Of a DNA stretch of 64,000 nucleotides, positions 43,894-54,800 are shown piece by piece; position 1 is the first letter of the stretch, and each line of letters begins with the position of its first letter. The notes below the pieces were generated by a model that made no database searches, was not told the DNA's origin, and saw nothing but the letters and a program-made list of their open reading frames with translations. Source of the DNA: a virus. Made by a program: the position numbers and the translations under genes. Location of the stretch: the IMG/VR virus record IMGVR_UViG_3300010370_000030, positions 17,808 to 81,807 of that record. One strand, written 5' to 3'.

Positions 43894-45687
43894 ATGGCTG
43901 ATACGTCAAGCAATGTTCAATTTAAGGTTGAAAATGGTCTCCTTGTTTTAGGTACCGCTAACGTTGCTGGACCAGTGGTGTTCAATGGCAACGTTGACAT
44001 TAACGGGTCATATCTTTCTGTTACGGCAAACCTTCAAAGTAGCCTGATCCCATTAAATAACACCTATTCACTTGGTAACGCAACGTCGCGCTGGGCATTG
44101 AGTGCAATGGGTGGTAGCTTCGTTGAAAGTGTTTCAGTTACCAACACCTTATCAACAGGTAATACAACAATAACCGGCTTTGTGAACGTATCTTCCACAG
44201 CAAACATTGGTGGTGCAACAACACTAAGAGATACGTTGACTGTTGACGGTGCTGTAACGATCGCCAATACCCTAGCTACAGGTAATACGTCCATAACTGG
44301 TACATTGGCAGCCAACGATACAACTATAACAGGGTTTGTTAATGTATCTTCAACAGCCAATGTCGGTGGCGCCACGTCGTTACGAAGTACACTGGTTGTA
44401 AACGGTGCTGTAACAATAGCCAATACGTTAGGTACAGGTAACACATCTATAACAGGGTTCGCAACAGTATCCACAACCCTCACAGTTACTGGAGCAACGA
44501 CACTTTCTAATACGCTCTCTGTAACAGGAAACACTACTCTTTCAAACACGCTAGCTGTCACTGGTAATACATCTCTTTCTAATAGTTTAATCGTAACTGG
44601 TAACACAACCTTATCCAATACGCTGGCTGTAACTGGTAACGTCGTTCTATCGAACACGATAGCTGTTACTGGTAACGTGACGTTTTCTAATACGTTAGCG
44701 GTTACAGGTAATGCTACTTTTTCAAACACTATTAATATTGCAGGTATCGCGACCTTACGTAGTGCTGCCAATGTGGTTGGAGCAGCTGCAGCCTTCAATG
44801 CATTGACAGGGGTTGCAAACACGACGGAGTTCATCACCACAACAGCAGCACATGGCTTTAGTAATGGTGATCTGGTTCAGTACATTGTATCGACTGGCAA
44901 TACAGCTGTGACAGGTCTTGCAAATGGAACAAGCTACTACGTGGTTGAGGCAAATTCAACCGCATTTAAGTTATCCACGTCGTATGGTGGATCAGCCATA
45001 AATCTAACCGCCAGTGCTAGTGAAGTTGGACACACTCTTACGCCCCAACGAATTGTTCTATCAACGAATGGTAATATTGACAGTTCGTTAGGATTAGCTA
45101 ACGTTGGCTCTTTACGTGTATTAGGGACCGCTGTTGTAAACGGTGCAGTAACGCTAGCTAGTACGTTAGGTGTTAATGGAGCAGCAACATTTTCAAACAC
45201 ATTATCCGTAACAGGTAATGCGACCCTGTCAAACACGCTTGCTGTTACTGGTGCAACGACGCTATCAAATACACTTGTTGTTTCGGGTGACGCAACATTT
45301 GACACAGATTTGCTTTTCATTGATGCAGTAAACAATAGGATTGGATTTAAGAACACATCACCAAGTTCAACCGATCTAATAACTATATCTGGTAACACAG
45401 TACTTACTGGTTTAAGTGCAGCTATTCGTTTCCTATCGTCAAACGCAACACATAATGCGTCTATTACAATAGCCGGTAACGCAACAAATACACGTACGAC
45501 GTTTACTACATACGAAGCGAACGCAACAGCAAGTGACGGTGGTTTTATTTTCCAGGCAGCAAACGGAACAACAACCACATCTGTTCTAGCTTTTAATCAA
45601 ACTGAGCTAAAGTATAAAACTGGTAATGTTGCACATGCAGGAAATTTTGGGATTTACGATGTGAACGGTACGCGGCTAGGACCATGA
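43894..45687 (+). CDS. Repeat-rich tail fibre protein with tip module
   Basis: 597 residues. Blocks of the GNTTITGFVNVSSTANIGG type and SNTLAVTGN units form the shaft (about 75-285). They are followed by one module of the HGFSNGD...GNTAVTGL...SYYVVEA type (about 310-385) also found four times in the protein at 27812-33256. A C-terminal domain is led by DTDLLFIDAVNNRIGFKNTS, a common opening of phage fibre tip or intramolecular domains. RBS and spacing are normal. The receptor specificity is unknown. Confidence 0.75.
   Translation: MADTSSNVQFKVENGLLVLGTANVAGPVVFNGNVDINGSYLSVTANLQSSLIPLNNTYSLGNATSRWALSAMGGSFVESVSVTNTLSTGNTTITGFVNVSSTANIGGATTLRDTLTVDGAVTIANTLATGNTSITGTLAANDTTITGFVNVSSTANVGGATSLRSTLVVNGAVTIANTLGTGNTSITGFATVSTTLTVTGATTLSNTLSVTGNTTLSNTLAVTGNTSLSNSLIVTGNTTLSNTLAVTGNVVLSNTIAVTGNVTFSNTLAVTGNATFSNTINIAGIATLRSAANVVGAAAAFNALTGVANTTEFITTTAAHGFSNGDLVQYIVSTGNTAVTGLANGTSYYVVEANSTAFKLSTSYGGSAINLTASASEVGHTLTPQRIVLSTNGNIDSSLGLANVGSLRVLGTAVVNGAVTLASTLGVNGAATFSNTLSVTGNATLSNTLAVTGATTLSNTLVVSGDATFDTDLLFIDAVNNRIGFKNTSPSSTDLITISGNTVLTGLSAAIRFLSSNATHNASITIAGNATNTRTTFTTYEANATASDGGFIFQAANGTTTTSVLAFNQTELKYKTGNVAHAGNFGIYDVNGTRLGP
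44470..44745 (+). repeat. SNTLAVTGN tandem repeats, fibre 2
   Basis: 36-base coding repeats like those in fibre 1; a further short block lies near 45170-45300. Confidence 0.7.
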
Positions 45688-45688
45688 A

Positions 45689-48600
45689 ATGGCAAGACCA
45701 CTTAGAGCAAGATATGTTACAGCAAGTACAAGTGATGGTGTTCAGGAGATGTCGGATAGTGACATCAATGACCTTGTTATTCCTAGGATAACCAACTTAT
45801 TTTACGCTGCATCGAATACATCCGGCTACGGTAACAAACTCGAACTAAGAACTACACCACCAACTTGGAATTATGTTACTGGTGGGACTGTTCTTGATGT
45901 GTTTCCAACAGCTTTACCACCCATCGGGACACATCCAGTAACTTCTTCGTCAACAACATACACGTTGTACCAAAATCTTGACACTGCATTGACAACAAAC
46001 TTTGATCTTATAACCAAACCTGTTAAAACAGAGGCAAGTGGCGGTGTTCAAAAAATCCAGCAATTCTCAAACAATGATATTAGAGACGATATTCACAGCA
46101 AAGTTATTGCCGAAATATCTGCTGGAGCACAGGGAGCTTACTGGCTTGGAACTTCGCCACCAGGAACAGGCACGTGGATTATCGTATCTTCGATAAACGA
46201 CACGTTTGTCAACTCAACAAGCAACAGCACGCAAACAACTACATACAATTTATATCAGCGTTCTACAAATAGTGGGTATGGTACTAAGAGACCTCTAAAA
46301 GGTACAGCGAACGCTCTTACAGAAATGTCTGATGCTGAAATCGACACTATGGCAGCGGCTATACGTGATTGTATTGCGGCTGGGATTGGAAGGTATCAGA
46401 TATCCGCAACAACACCGACACCAGGAACGTGGGTAGCCCGTGGTTCTTTCACAGATACACAGAATGGTATTGTTGATACACCGTATGCAGGTAGTTACTT
46501 AGGAGTATTCACTGGAGCATTTACTGGAGAATATAGCCGGGCCTTCAGTGGAAATTATGCTGGATCATATAATCAAGCGTTTACTGGTAACTTCATTGAT
46601 ACCTCACGGTTTACCGGGACGTATCAGGGAACGTATCAGAATACGTTCACAGGCGTGTATTCAAGAGCGTTCTCAAGAGAAACAACAACAGGATTTACCG
46701 GAATTTACCAAAACACATACTCGGGTACATACTCGGGTGTATATACAGGAGCCTACACCAGAGCATACGCTGGTACATATTCCGGGCTATATCAAGGCGC
46801 TTCATTTGCAGGATCATATGATAACACGTTCGCAGGTTCATATGACCGCGCATTTACAGGATCTTTTGATAGAGTATATGCAGGTTCATATGACCGCGCA
46901 TTTACAGGATCTTTTGATAGAGCATATGCAGGTTCATATGATCGCGTGTTTGCAGGATCATATGACCGTACGTTTACCTTTGAATGGAGTGGTTCTTACA
47001 GTGGCGCAGCGTTTGCAGGGTCATACGACCGTGCGTTTGCAGGGTCATACGACCGTGCGTTTTCGGGCAATTACACCAGAACATACACGGGATGGTATAC
47101 AACACAATGGACAAGAAATTATGCAGGCGGCTATGCTGGCCCAGCCTGGACTTTATCATACACAGGAACAAGGGAATATTCCTTTTCTCGAGTGTTTCAG
47201 ACATTGGTTCCGGTAGGAGTCAATGGGCCGGTTTATACAAGAAATTTCTTTGCGACAGAATTTACTAAAGGAACAACAGGAATCTTTACACAAGATCTCC
47301 AGTATTATAGAACTGGTTATTTTACCAGTGAAGTAAATCGAACGTTTACCGGTGATTACACAGGAAATTTCACAGTCGATTACACCGGTACATACTCACG
47401 TAATTTTTCAGGTACACGTGAAGGAATAACTTATGGGAGCACGTTTTCAGGCGTGTATGCTTTATTTAATTATACCGGGGACTTCACAAAAACAGCTCAA
47501 TTCTCAGGCATTGCCTACACGAGGAAATTTACTAGAAGTTATCAAGCGATCTTCGCAACTCAATACACAAGGACGTTTACAGGTTCTAGGGATAAATCTT
47601 ATTTAAACCCTTATAATAGCACATACTACTCAGGATCGTACGCCGGATCATATGCAGGTTCTGAAGCGTATGGAGGAGCTCCTTATTACACGGGGCTTCG
47701 CGATAGCGCTAGCTACTCAAGAGCCTTCACGGCAACATGGAGTGGTTTGAATGATGGTGAGGTGTACGCGCGTGCGTTCACAATCCTTGAAAGCTATTGG
47801 TTCTTTACCGCTACAAACTATACAAAAACATGGGCCGGTACATATACAGGGGCATTCAGTGGATTCTCATACGCACGTGTTTTCCAAAGGATATTTTCTG
47901 GTGCATATTCAAGACCATATGCAACAACTTATTCACGAGTTTTTACAAGATTTGTTCCAATATATTGGACGGCTATCTATTCAAGAGTCTTCAGTGGCGA
48001 TTATACGGCCACATACACAAGGGATTTAACGGCTACATATACCGCAACTTGGTCAAGAATTTTTGCAGGCGATTATACAAGTCCATACCCTTCATATCAA
48101 GCTACATTCACAGGGTCGTATACAAAGAACGAAACCTTTGCCTCGCCAATATTCCAAGGATTTTCGGGATCCTATGATCGCGTGTGGTCGGGCGATTATA
48201 CCCGAGCGTTTTCTGGTGATTATACTCGTGCGTTTTCTGGTAATTATACGCGAAATTACACTGGTGCATATACAGGCGATTACACACGCGCGTTTTCAGG
48301 AGATTATACCCGAGCGTTCTCAGGAGATTATACCCGAGCGTTCTCAGGAGATTATACTCGCGCATTTTCAGGCGATTATACCCGAGCGTTCTCAGGAGAT
48401 TATACCCGAGCGTTCTCTGGCAACTACACACGTGCGTTCTCAGGTAGCTATACGAGAACATACACGGGTAATTGGACCGGAGAATTCAACTCCACGTTTT
48501 CTGGGCCATATGTAGGATCCTTTATAGGTAGTTACATTGGATATTGGACGGGTGTTTATTCGCGGATATTCACCGGAGCATATACAGGAGAGTTTACAGG

Positions 48601-48829
48601 TGGGTTTATCGGTAATTTCACAGGTGGTTATGTAGGAACATACTCACGCATATTCACAGGTGCATACACAGGTCAATTCACTGGCATCTATACCGGGGCA
48701 TTTACAGGCGCATTCAGTGGTAATTATGCAAATAATTTTACACGTTTATTCACAGGGGCATACTCAGGCTTAACGGTCACCGGCACTACGACGACGACTA
48801 CATACACATTATGGGTTAGAACAGCTTGA
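45689..48829 (+). CDS. Fibre protein: three-copy module plus tetrapeptide array
   Basis: 1,046 residues. The first about 265 residues contain three copies of a module with (R/K)PL...EMSDxDI, a central GTW and a closing TTYTLYQ strand. The third copy lacks its last strand, which reappears as TTTYTLWVRTA at the very C-terminus. Between them lies an array of [YF]-x-G-x and [YF]-S-R-x units (about 265-1027), including near-identical GDYTRAFS octapeptides. This indicates a long extended loop emerging from a compact base. No enzyme motif seen. Probably a virion appendage; function inferred from position. Confidence 0.75.
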   Translation: MARPLRARYVTASTSDGVQEMSDSDINDLVIPRITNLFYAASNTSGYGNKLELRTTPPTWNYVTGGTVLDVFPTALPPIGTHPVTSSSTTYTLYQNLDTALTTNFDLITKPVKTEASGGVQKIQQFSNNDIRDDIHSKVIAEISAGAQGAYWLGTSPPGTGTWIIVSSINDTFVNSTSNSTQTTTYNLYQRSTNSGYGTKRPLKGTANALTEMSDAEIDTMAAAIRDCIAAGIGRYQISATTPTPGTWVARGSFTDTQNGIVDTPYAGSYLGVFTGAFTGEYSRAFSGNYAGSYNQAFTGNFIDTSRFTGTYQGTYQNTFTGVYSRAFSRETTTGFTGIYQNTYSGTYSGVYTGAYTRAYAGTYSGLYQGASFAGSYDNTFAGSYDRAFTGSFDRVYAGSYDRAFTGSFDRAYAGSYDRVFAGSYDRTFTFEWSGSYSGAAFAGSYDRAFAGSYDRAFSGNYTRTYTGWYTTQWTRNYAGGYAGPAWTLSYTGTREYSFSRVFQTLVPVGVNGPVYTRNFFATEFTKGTTGIFTQDLQYYRTGYFTSEVNRTFTGDYTGNFTVDYTGTYSRNFSGTREGITYGSTFSGVYALFNYTGDFTKTAQFSGIAYTRKFTRSYQAIFATQYTRTFTGSRDKSYLNPYNSTYYSGSYAGSYAGSEAYGGAPYYTGLRDSASYSRAFTATWSGLNDGEVYARAFTILESYWFFTATNYTKTWAGTYTGAFSGFSYARVFQRIFSGAYSRPYATTYSRVFTRFVPIYWTAIYSRVFSGDYTATYTRDLTATYTATWSRIFAGDYTSPYPSYQATFTGSYTKNETFASPIFQGFSGSYDRVWSGDYTRAFSGDYTRAFSGNYTRNYTGAYTGDYTRAFSGDYTRAFSGDYTRAFSGDYTRAFSGDYTRAFSGDYTRAFSGNYTRAFSGSYTRTYTGNWTGEFNSTFSGPYVGSFIGSYIGYWTGVYSRIFTGAYTGEFTGGFIGNFTGGYVGTYSRIFTGAYTGQFTGIYTGAFTGAFSGNYANNFTRLFTGAYSGLTVTGTTTTTTYTLWVRTA
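46483..48770 (+). repeat. Tetrapeptide-coding repeat array, second copy
   Basis: Encodes Arg-containing variants such as YDRAFAGS and YTRAFSGD as well as FTGA and YTGE. Contains local near-perfect tandem blocks near 46830-47060 and 48190-48420. Confidence 0.85.
48190..48440 (+). repeat. 24-base near-identical tandem repeats
   Basis: At least six successive units encode GDYTRAFS, most reading TTCTCAGGAGATTATACCCG or with one or two changes. The low divergence indicates recent slippage or recombination inside the larger array. Confidence 0.85.
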
Positions 48830-48835
48830 GAGAAA

Positions 48836-51800
48836 ATGTCACTTCGTCCACTCTACTATAGCACATCGTTATCTGGTTTACAGGAGATGTCCAACACGGA
48901 CATTGATGGTTATATTGTAAACGTGATTGGTACCGATTTTGCTTCAACGGAAGATATTGGATCTCTTATAGTTCAAGATCCAGGTGACCCGGTTCCCGCT
49001 AATTCTACTTCTATTGGTACATGGGCCGATACACACTATGATCAACAAATAGGTGATCATCCTGTTTCCGAAGCAAACCTCGTCTATTCAAACACGACCA
49101 TTTATCAAAGAATGAGTGGTGGGCCTTTGGCTGATCCATTTATGGTGCGTCCTATTTGCTGGAATGATACACTAAATGGATTACAGCAGATGGCGAACGC
49201 TGATTTAGACACGACCATTATTGCAAGAGCTGTTTCGTATATTGTCAATGGAGGTGTGGGGTCATATGTTTTGCAACCTTCAGCACCAGCAAGTGGCACG
49301 TGGGTTGCGCGAGGACGTCTTAAAAATACAGAGCGTCCATATTATGCTAATGAAACGTTTCTATGGCAAAAAACGTCTGAAAGTCCAAGTGGTTCTGTAA
49401 AGCCTTTGAAATGGAATGTTGGTGCTGTGCAAGAAATGTCGAACAATGACATTAAAACATTAACACACCGAGCAAGGAATTACATTGCTTCAACAGGAAT
49501 AGGGACATATCAGTTATCAACAAGTACTCCTACTTCCGGTGGTACGTGGGTTGAGGCAGGTAGCGGATTTGCTGACACGCGTCAAGAAATAAGACCACAA
49601 ACTTACAATGCTCAAGTGTACACAGCAACTTTTTCTGGTGCATACACGGGAGCATTTACAGGCCAATATCAAGGCAATTTTACTGGGACGTATGGCATTC
49701 CGTACACCCGTGATTTTACAGGTTCATTTGTTGATACGTTCACAGGCGTATTCAACCAACAATTTACTGGTGCTTTTACTGGTGGATATGCTACGGCTTA
49801 TACTGGTTCATTTAATCAAGAGTTCACCGGCCAATTCACAGGCACATATACAGGTGGTTACACCGGTACTTTTATCGGATCGTACACGGGTGATTATATA
49901 GGGCAATTTACAGGAGCTTATTCCTCACCGTATGTTGGGAGCTTCACTGGTACATATGCTGGAAAGTTTAACCAGGAATTCACGGGAGCATTCAGTGGAT
50001 TTTACCAAGGTACGTACAATCAAAATTTTACGGGCGATTTTGTTGGTGGGTTTACGGGTGAGTTCTCAGGTAAGTATGCCCAGGAATTCACAGGGTCTTA
50101 TAGCTCTAACTTTACAGCAGCTTATAGTGGTGCGTTTACGGGTCAGTTTACAGGATTATATGCAAACACATTTACAGGCGAGTTCGTAGGCAAGTATGTA
50201 GGATTTTTCACTGGCGTATACTCAACCACGTATGCTAATACTTTTACCGGTAGTTACACGGGCATATACACCGGTGCCTACAGTCTGGCTTTTACTGGAG
50301 ACTTCACTGGATTATTTAATCAAGTATTTGTAGGAAACTACGCTGGTAAGTATGCAGGAACTTTCGACTATCCGTTCTCAGGTACGTTTGTTGGTACATA
50401 CAGCAATGTATTCTCTGCAGTATATACGGGTAATTACACAGGCATTTATAATCAACAATTCACTGGTGCGTTCACAGGTATTTTCAATCAGATCTTTACG
50501 GGCGAGTTCGTTGGTAAGTATTCGGGAGATTATAACCAAACATTTACGGGAGATTTCGCTGGAACATATAGTAGATTGTTTACCGGAAGCTATACGGGTA
50601 ACTATACAGGTGTATACAATCAGGTCTTCACAGGCTCTTTTGCCGGTAAATATGCAGGATCTTTCACAGGTGCGTTTGCTGGTGGATACACGGGATCATT
50701 TACTGGATCCTATACAGGTGCTTATACAGGGTTGTATTCAGGTGCATATGCAGGAAGTTATCAAGGTAATTTCACAGGTGATTATACAACCGCAGCCGTA
50801 ACAAATTTACTAGCATATTCCGATAGCCTCGATGGTGGTGCCTGGCAAGGATATTGTGCAGCTAATATGAACAACGTCACGTACAAGACGACAGACATCC
50901 TTGCACCGGACGGTACATACAATGCCTTGAAAGTTGTTATGGATGGAAGCACAACGTGTGGTGGTGGCGGTACATGGGGTATGTTGTACGGAGCTTCGCA
51001 GATCTTTACATCAGGGCAACCATATACAGTAAGTATTTGGGCGCGATGTGCCACAGGTACAACAGGTATGCAATTAGGTTTGAACGACTATTACAGTACG
51101 GGTGTTACACTAACTACATCGTGGCAGCGTTTTTCTTTTACAGCGACACCGACAGGACCAGGGGCACCATTAGATCGAGGTCTTCAATTTGTGCGTCATG
51201 ATTCAACACCCGGTGTTACAATTTACGTATGGGGTGCTCAGCTTGAGACCGGTAGCACAATGTCGCGGTACGTACAAACAAGCACTACATCAGCCACATC
51301 ACCGGCAGGAACATATGTCGGGACTTTCACTGGGCCTTATTCGGGTAGTTATACGAGGGCCTTTACCGGAGCATACACTGGCATATATGCAGGTGGCTAT
51401 GTAGGATACTTCACAGGTGGTTATACTGGTGGTTATGTTGGCTCGTTCACAGGAATTTACTCTGGTGGATACACGAGAGCCTTCTCAGGAATTTACACGG
51501 GTTCTTACACAGGAACGTATGCCGGAACATACACAGGATTATACTCTGGTGGATATGTTGGTTCGTTTACTGGGATATACTCTGGTGGGTATGTTGGTTC
51601 ATTTACTGGGATATACTCTGGTGGGTATAGCAGGCTGTTCACTGGAGTTTATACTGGTTCCTACACAGGAACATATGCCGGAACATACACGGGAATATAT
51701 TCCGGTGGTTATGTTGGATATTTTACAGGTGATTATGCAGGTGGGTATGTTGGATATTTTACAGGTGGTTATGCAGGTGGGTATGTTGGATATTTTACAG

Positions 51801-54800
51801 GTGGTTATGCAGGTGGTTATAGTGGGCTATTTACTGGAGTTTATACAGGATCATACACAGGAGCGTATGCTGGTACATACACTGGTATCTATGCAGGTGG
51901 GTATGTAGGGTATTTTACTGGGATTTATGGCGGTACGTATAGTAGACTGTTTACAGGTATCTACTCAGGAAGTTATCAAGGCAATTTTTCTGGAACATAC
52001 GCTGGCACATATAGCCGATTATTTACAGGTATCTACTCAGGAAGTTATCAAGGTAATTTTACCGGAAGTTTTGCCGGAACTTATAGTAGATTGTTTACTG
52101 GTCTTTACTCAGGAAATTACCAAGGTAACTTCACTGGAGTATATGCTGGTACATATAGTAGATTGTTTACTGGAGCCTACGCGGGATCATATTCACGAGG
52201 ATTCACAAGGGTATTTATTGGTACTTATTCAAGAGTATTTAACAACACGTTCGCTGGAAATTATGTAGGTGTTTTTACGCCTACGTTTGCAGGGACGTAT
52301 ACAAGAGGGTTCACCGGTTCTTATGCAGGGTCTTATCAAAATCCCTTCAGTGGTGTAGTTTATGTAGGGTATTATGCAGGAACATACAACAGGGCATTCT
52401 CTGGAACGTATCAGGGAGCTTTCACGCGTATATTCACTGGATCTTATTCGAGATTGTTTCAGGATCCATATTCGGGCGTAACCTATAGCGGGTCATATGC
52501 AGGAAATTACGTTGGAATATATGGAGCCTCATGGTCACGTATATTTACTGGATCATATGCAGGGTTTTTCACAGGTGAATTTACCGGTCCGTATGCATCT
52601 ACCTACACCGCAACATGGTCAGGATTATTCTCAGGAAGTTATCAAGGTAACTTTAGTGGAAGTTTTGCCGGAACTTATAGTAGATTGTTTACTGGTTTTT
52701 ACTCAGGAAATTACCAAGGTAATTTTACCGGAAGTTTTGCCGGAACTTATAGCAGATTGTTTACAGGCGATTACTCTGGAAATTATCAAGGTAACTTTTC
52801 CGGAATCTTTGGTGGTACATATAGCAGATTGTTTACAGGCGATTACTCTGGAAATTATCAAGGTAACTTTTCCGGAACATATGCTGGTACTTATGCCCAA
52901 ACATTTACCGGAGCTTATGCGGGTGGTTACACAGGATATTATTCAGGAGCGTATGCAGGCTCATATTCAGGATCCTATAACAACACCTTTACTGGAGCGT
53001 TTGCTGGTACTTATGCCCAAACATTTACCGGAGCTTATGCGGGTGGTTACACAGGATATTACTCGGGAGCATATGCAGGATCATATTCAGGATCTTACAA
53101 CAATACTTTTACCGGCATATATTCTGGGGCTTACGCCCAAACGTTTACCGGTATATACTCGGGTGCTTACGCTCAAACATTCACCGGTATATATTCTGGG
53201 GCTTACGCCCAAACGTTTACCGGAGCTTATTCGGGTGGTTACACAGGATATTATTCAGGAGCGTATGCAGGTTCCTACTCAGGATCTTATAACCAAACGT
53301 TTACAGGCGCTTTTGCAGGCACGTATCAGCAAACGTTTACTGGCGGGTACTCGGGAACATATCAACAAACGTTCACTGGAACTTATTCGGGTGGTTACAC
53401 AGGATATTACTCGGGAGCATATGCAGGATCATATTCGGGTTCATATAACCAAACGTTTACAGGCGCTTTTGCAGGCACGTATCAACAAACGTTCACAGGT
53501 ATTTACTCGGGAACGTATCAACAAACGTTTACAGGTGGGTACTCAGGAACGTACTCGGGATCATACAATCAAGCCTTTACGGGCACTTTTTTAGGTAGCT
53601 ACCAAAGTTCTTTTACAGGATTTTACTCGGGCACATATAGCCGCGCATTTTCAGGAAGTTATACGGGTGCATATGCGGGAGTCTATGCAGGCGCATATGC
53701 TGGAACCTTCAATCAAGTGTTCACTGGTTCGTTTGTTGGAGTTTACACAGGCGTATTCACGGGAAATTATTCCGGAGGCTATACCGGTGCGTTTACAGGA
53801 ATATACGCTGGTGCATATGCAGGTAACTACCAAGGTAGTTTTACTGGAAATTATTCAGGCGGGTACACTCGAGCATTTACGGGAACATATACAGGAATTT
53901 ATGTTGGTAAGTATACCGGATCATTTACGGGTGTATATTCGACAACTTTCACAGGTGCGTTCACAGGCATCTACGCAGGCGGGTACGGAGGAAGTTTTGT
54001 GGGGGATTTCACCGGAGCGTTTGTGGGTAAGTATACGGGGTCGTTCACAGGTGTTTACACAGGTAACTATGCGGGCAATTACACAGGAACATTTGCTGGT
54101 GTTTACTCAAGTCCATTTACAGGAACTTTTGCTGGGGGATATGCTGGAGCATATGTCGGTTCATATTTAGGCTTTTTCACGGGTAATTTTACGGCTGAAT
54201 ACGCAGACATATATGCAGGTTTTTATACCGGTGTGTATAGCGGATCGTTCAGTGGTTCGTACAATCAATCGTTTACACGAAACTTTACGTTCGACTATAC
54301 AGGAACGTTTTCGGGTCCATACGTAGGGTTTTTTACAGGAAGCTATTCGCGAATATTCAGTAGATTCTTTACCGGTGCATACACAGGCCAATTCACTGGT
54401 GCTTATTCTGGCGCCTATAGTCAGGCATTTACAGGGTTCTTCTCAGGCACATACACAGGCGTCTACAGCCAAGCGTTCACTGGTACCTACACGGGAATTT
54501 TCAATCAGGCGTTCTCAGGTAAGTATGTAGGCCTTTTTAATCAAGTGTTCACAGGTATGTTTGTTGGTTCATACAACCAACAATTCACAGGCGCATTTAG
54601 TGGAGATTATACTGCTGTATACAGTGGGGCATATAGTCAAGCGTTTACAGGTGCGTTTAGTGGTAAGTACACAGGTCAATTTTCTGGTGCCTATACAGGA
54701 GCGTTTGGTTCGTTGTTTACGGGAGTGTATTCTTCATTGTTCACTGGAACATATTCAAGTTTATTTACGGGTTCATTTAATCAAACACCTATCTACACGA

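Noticed and set aside
44064-44840. Minus-strand open frames opposite the second fibre gene
   Set aside because: Same repeat-derived antisense openness; no start signal and no family.
46548-47216. Other alternative-frame open stretches within the array at 46.5-48.5 kb
   Set aside because: By-products of the tandem repeats, no ribosome sites.
48190-48440. CRISPR-like regular repeats
   Set aside because: Units are in-frame coding repeats without unique spacers and no cas genes are present.
52497-53594. Plus-strand alternative-frame open stretch (365 codons) inside the giant array gene
   Set aside because: The 12-base repeat removes stops from a second frame; its Leu/Ile/Gln-rich product shows no motif and the main frame is continuous.
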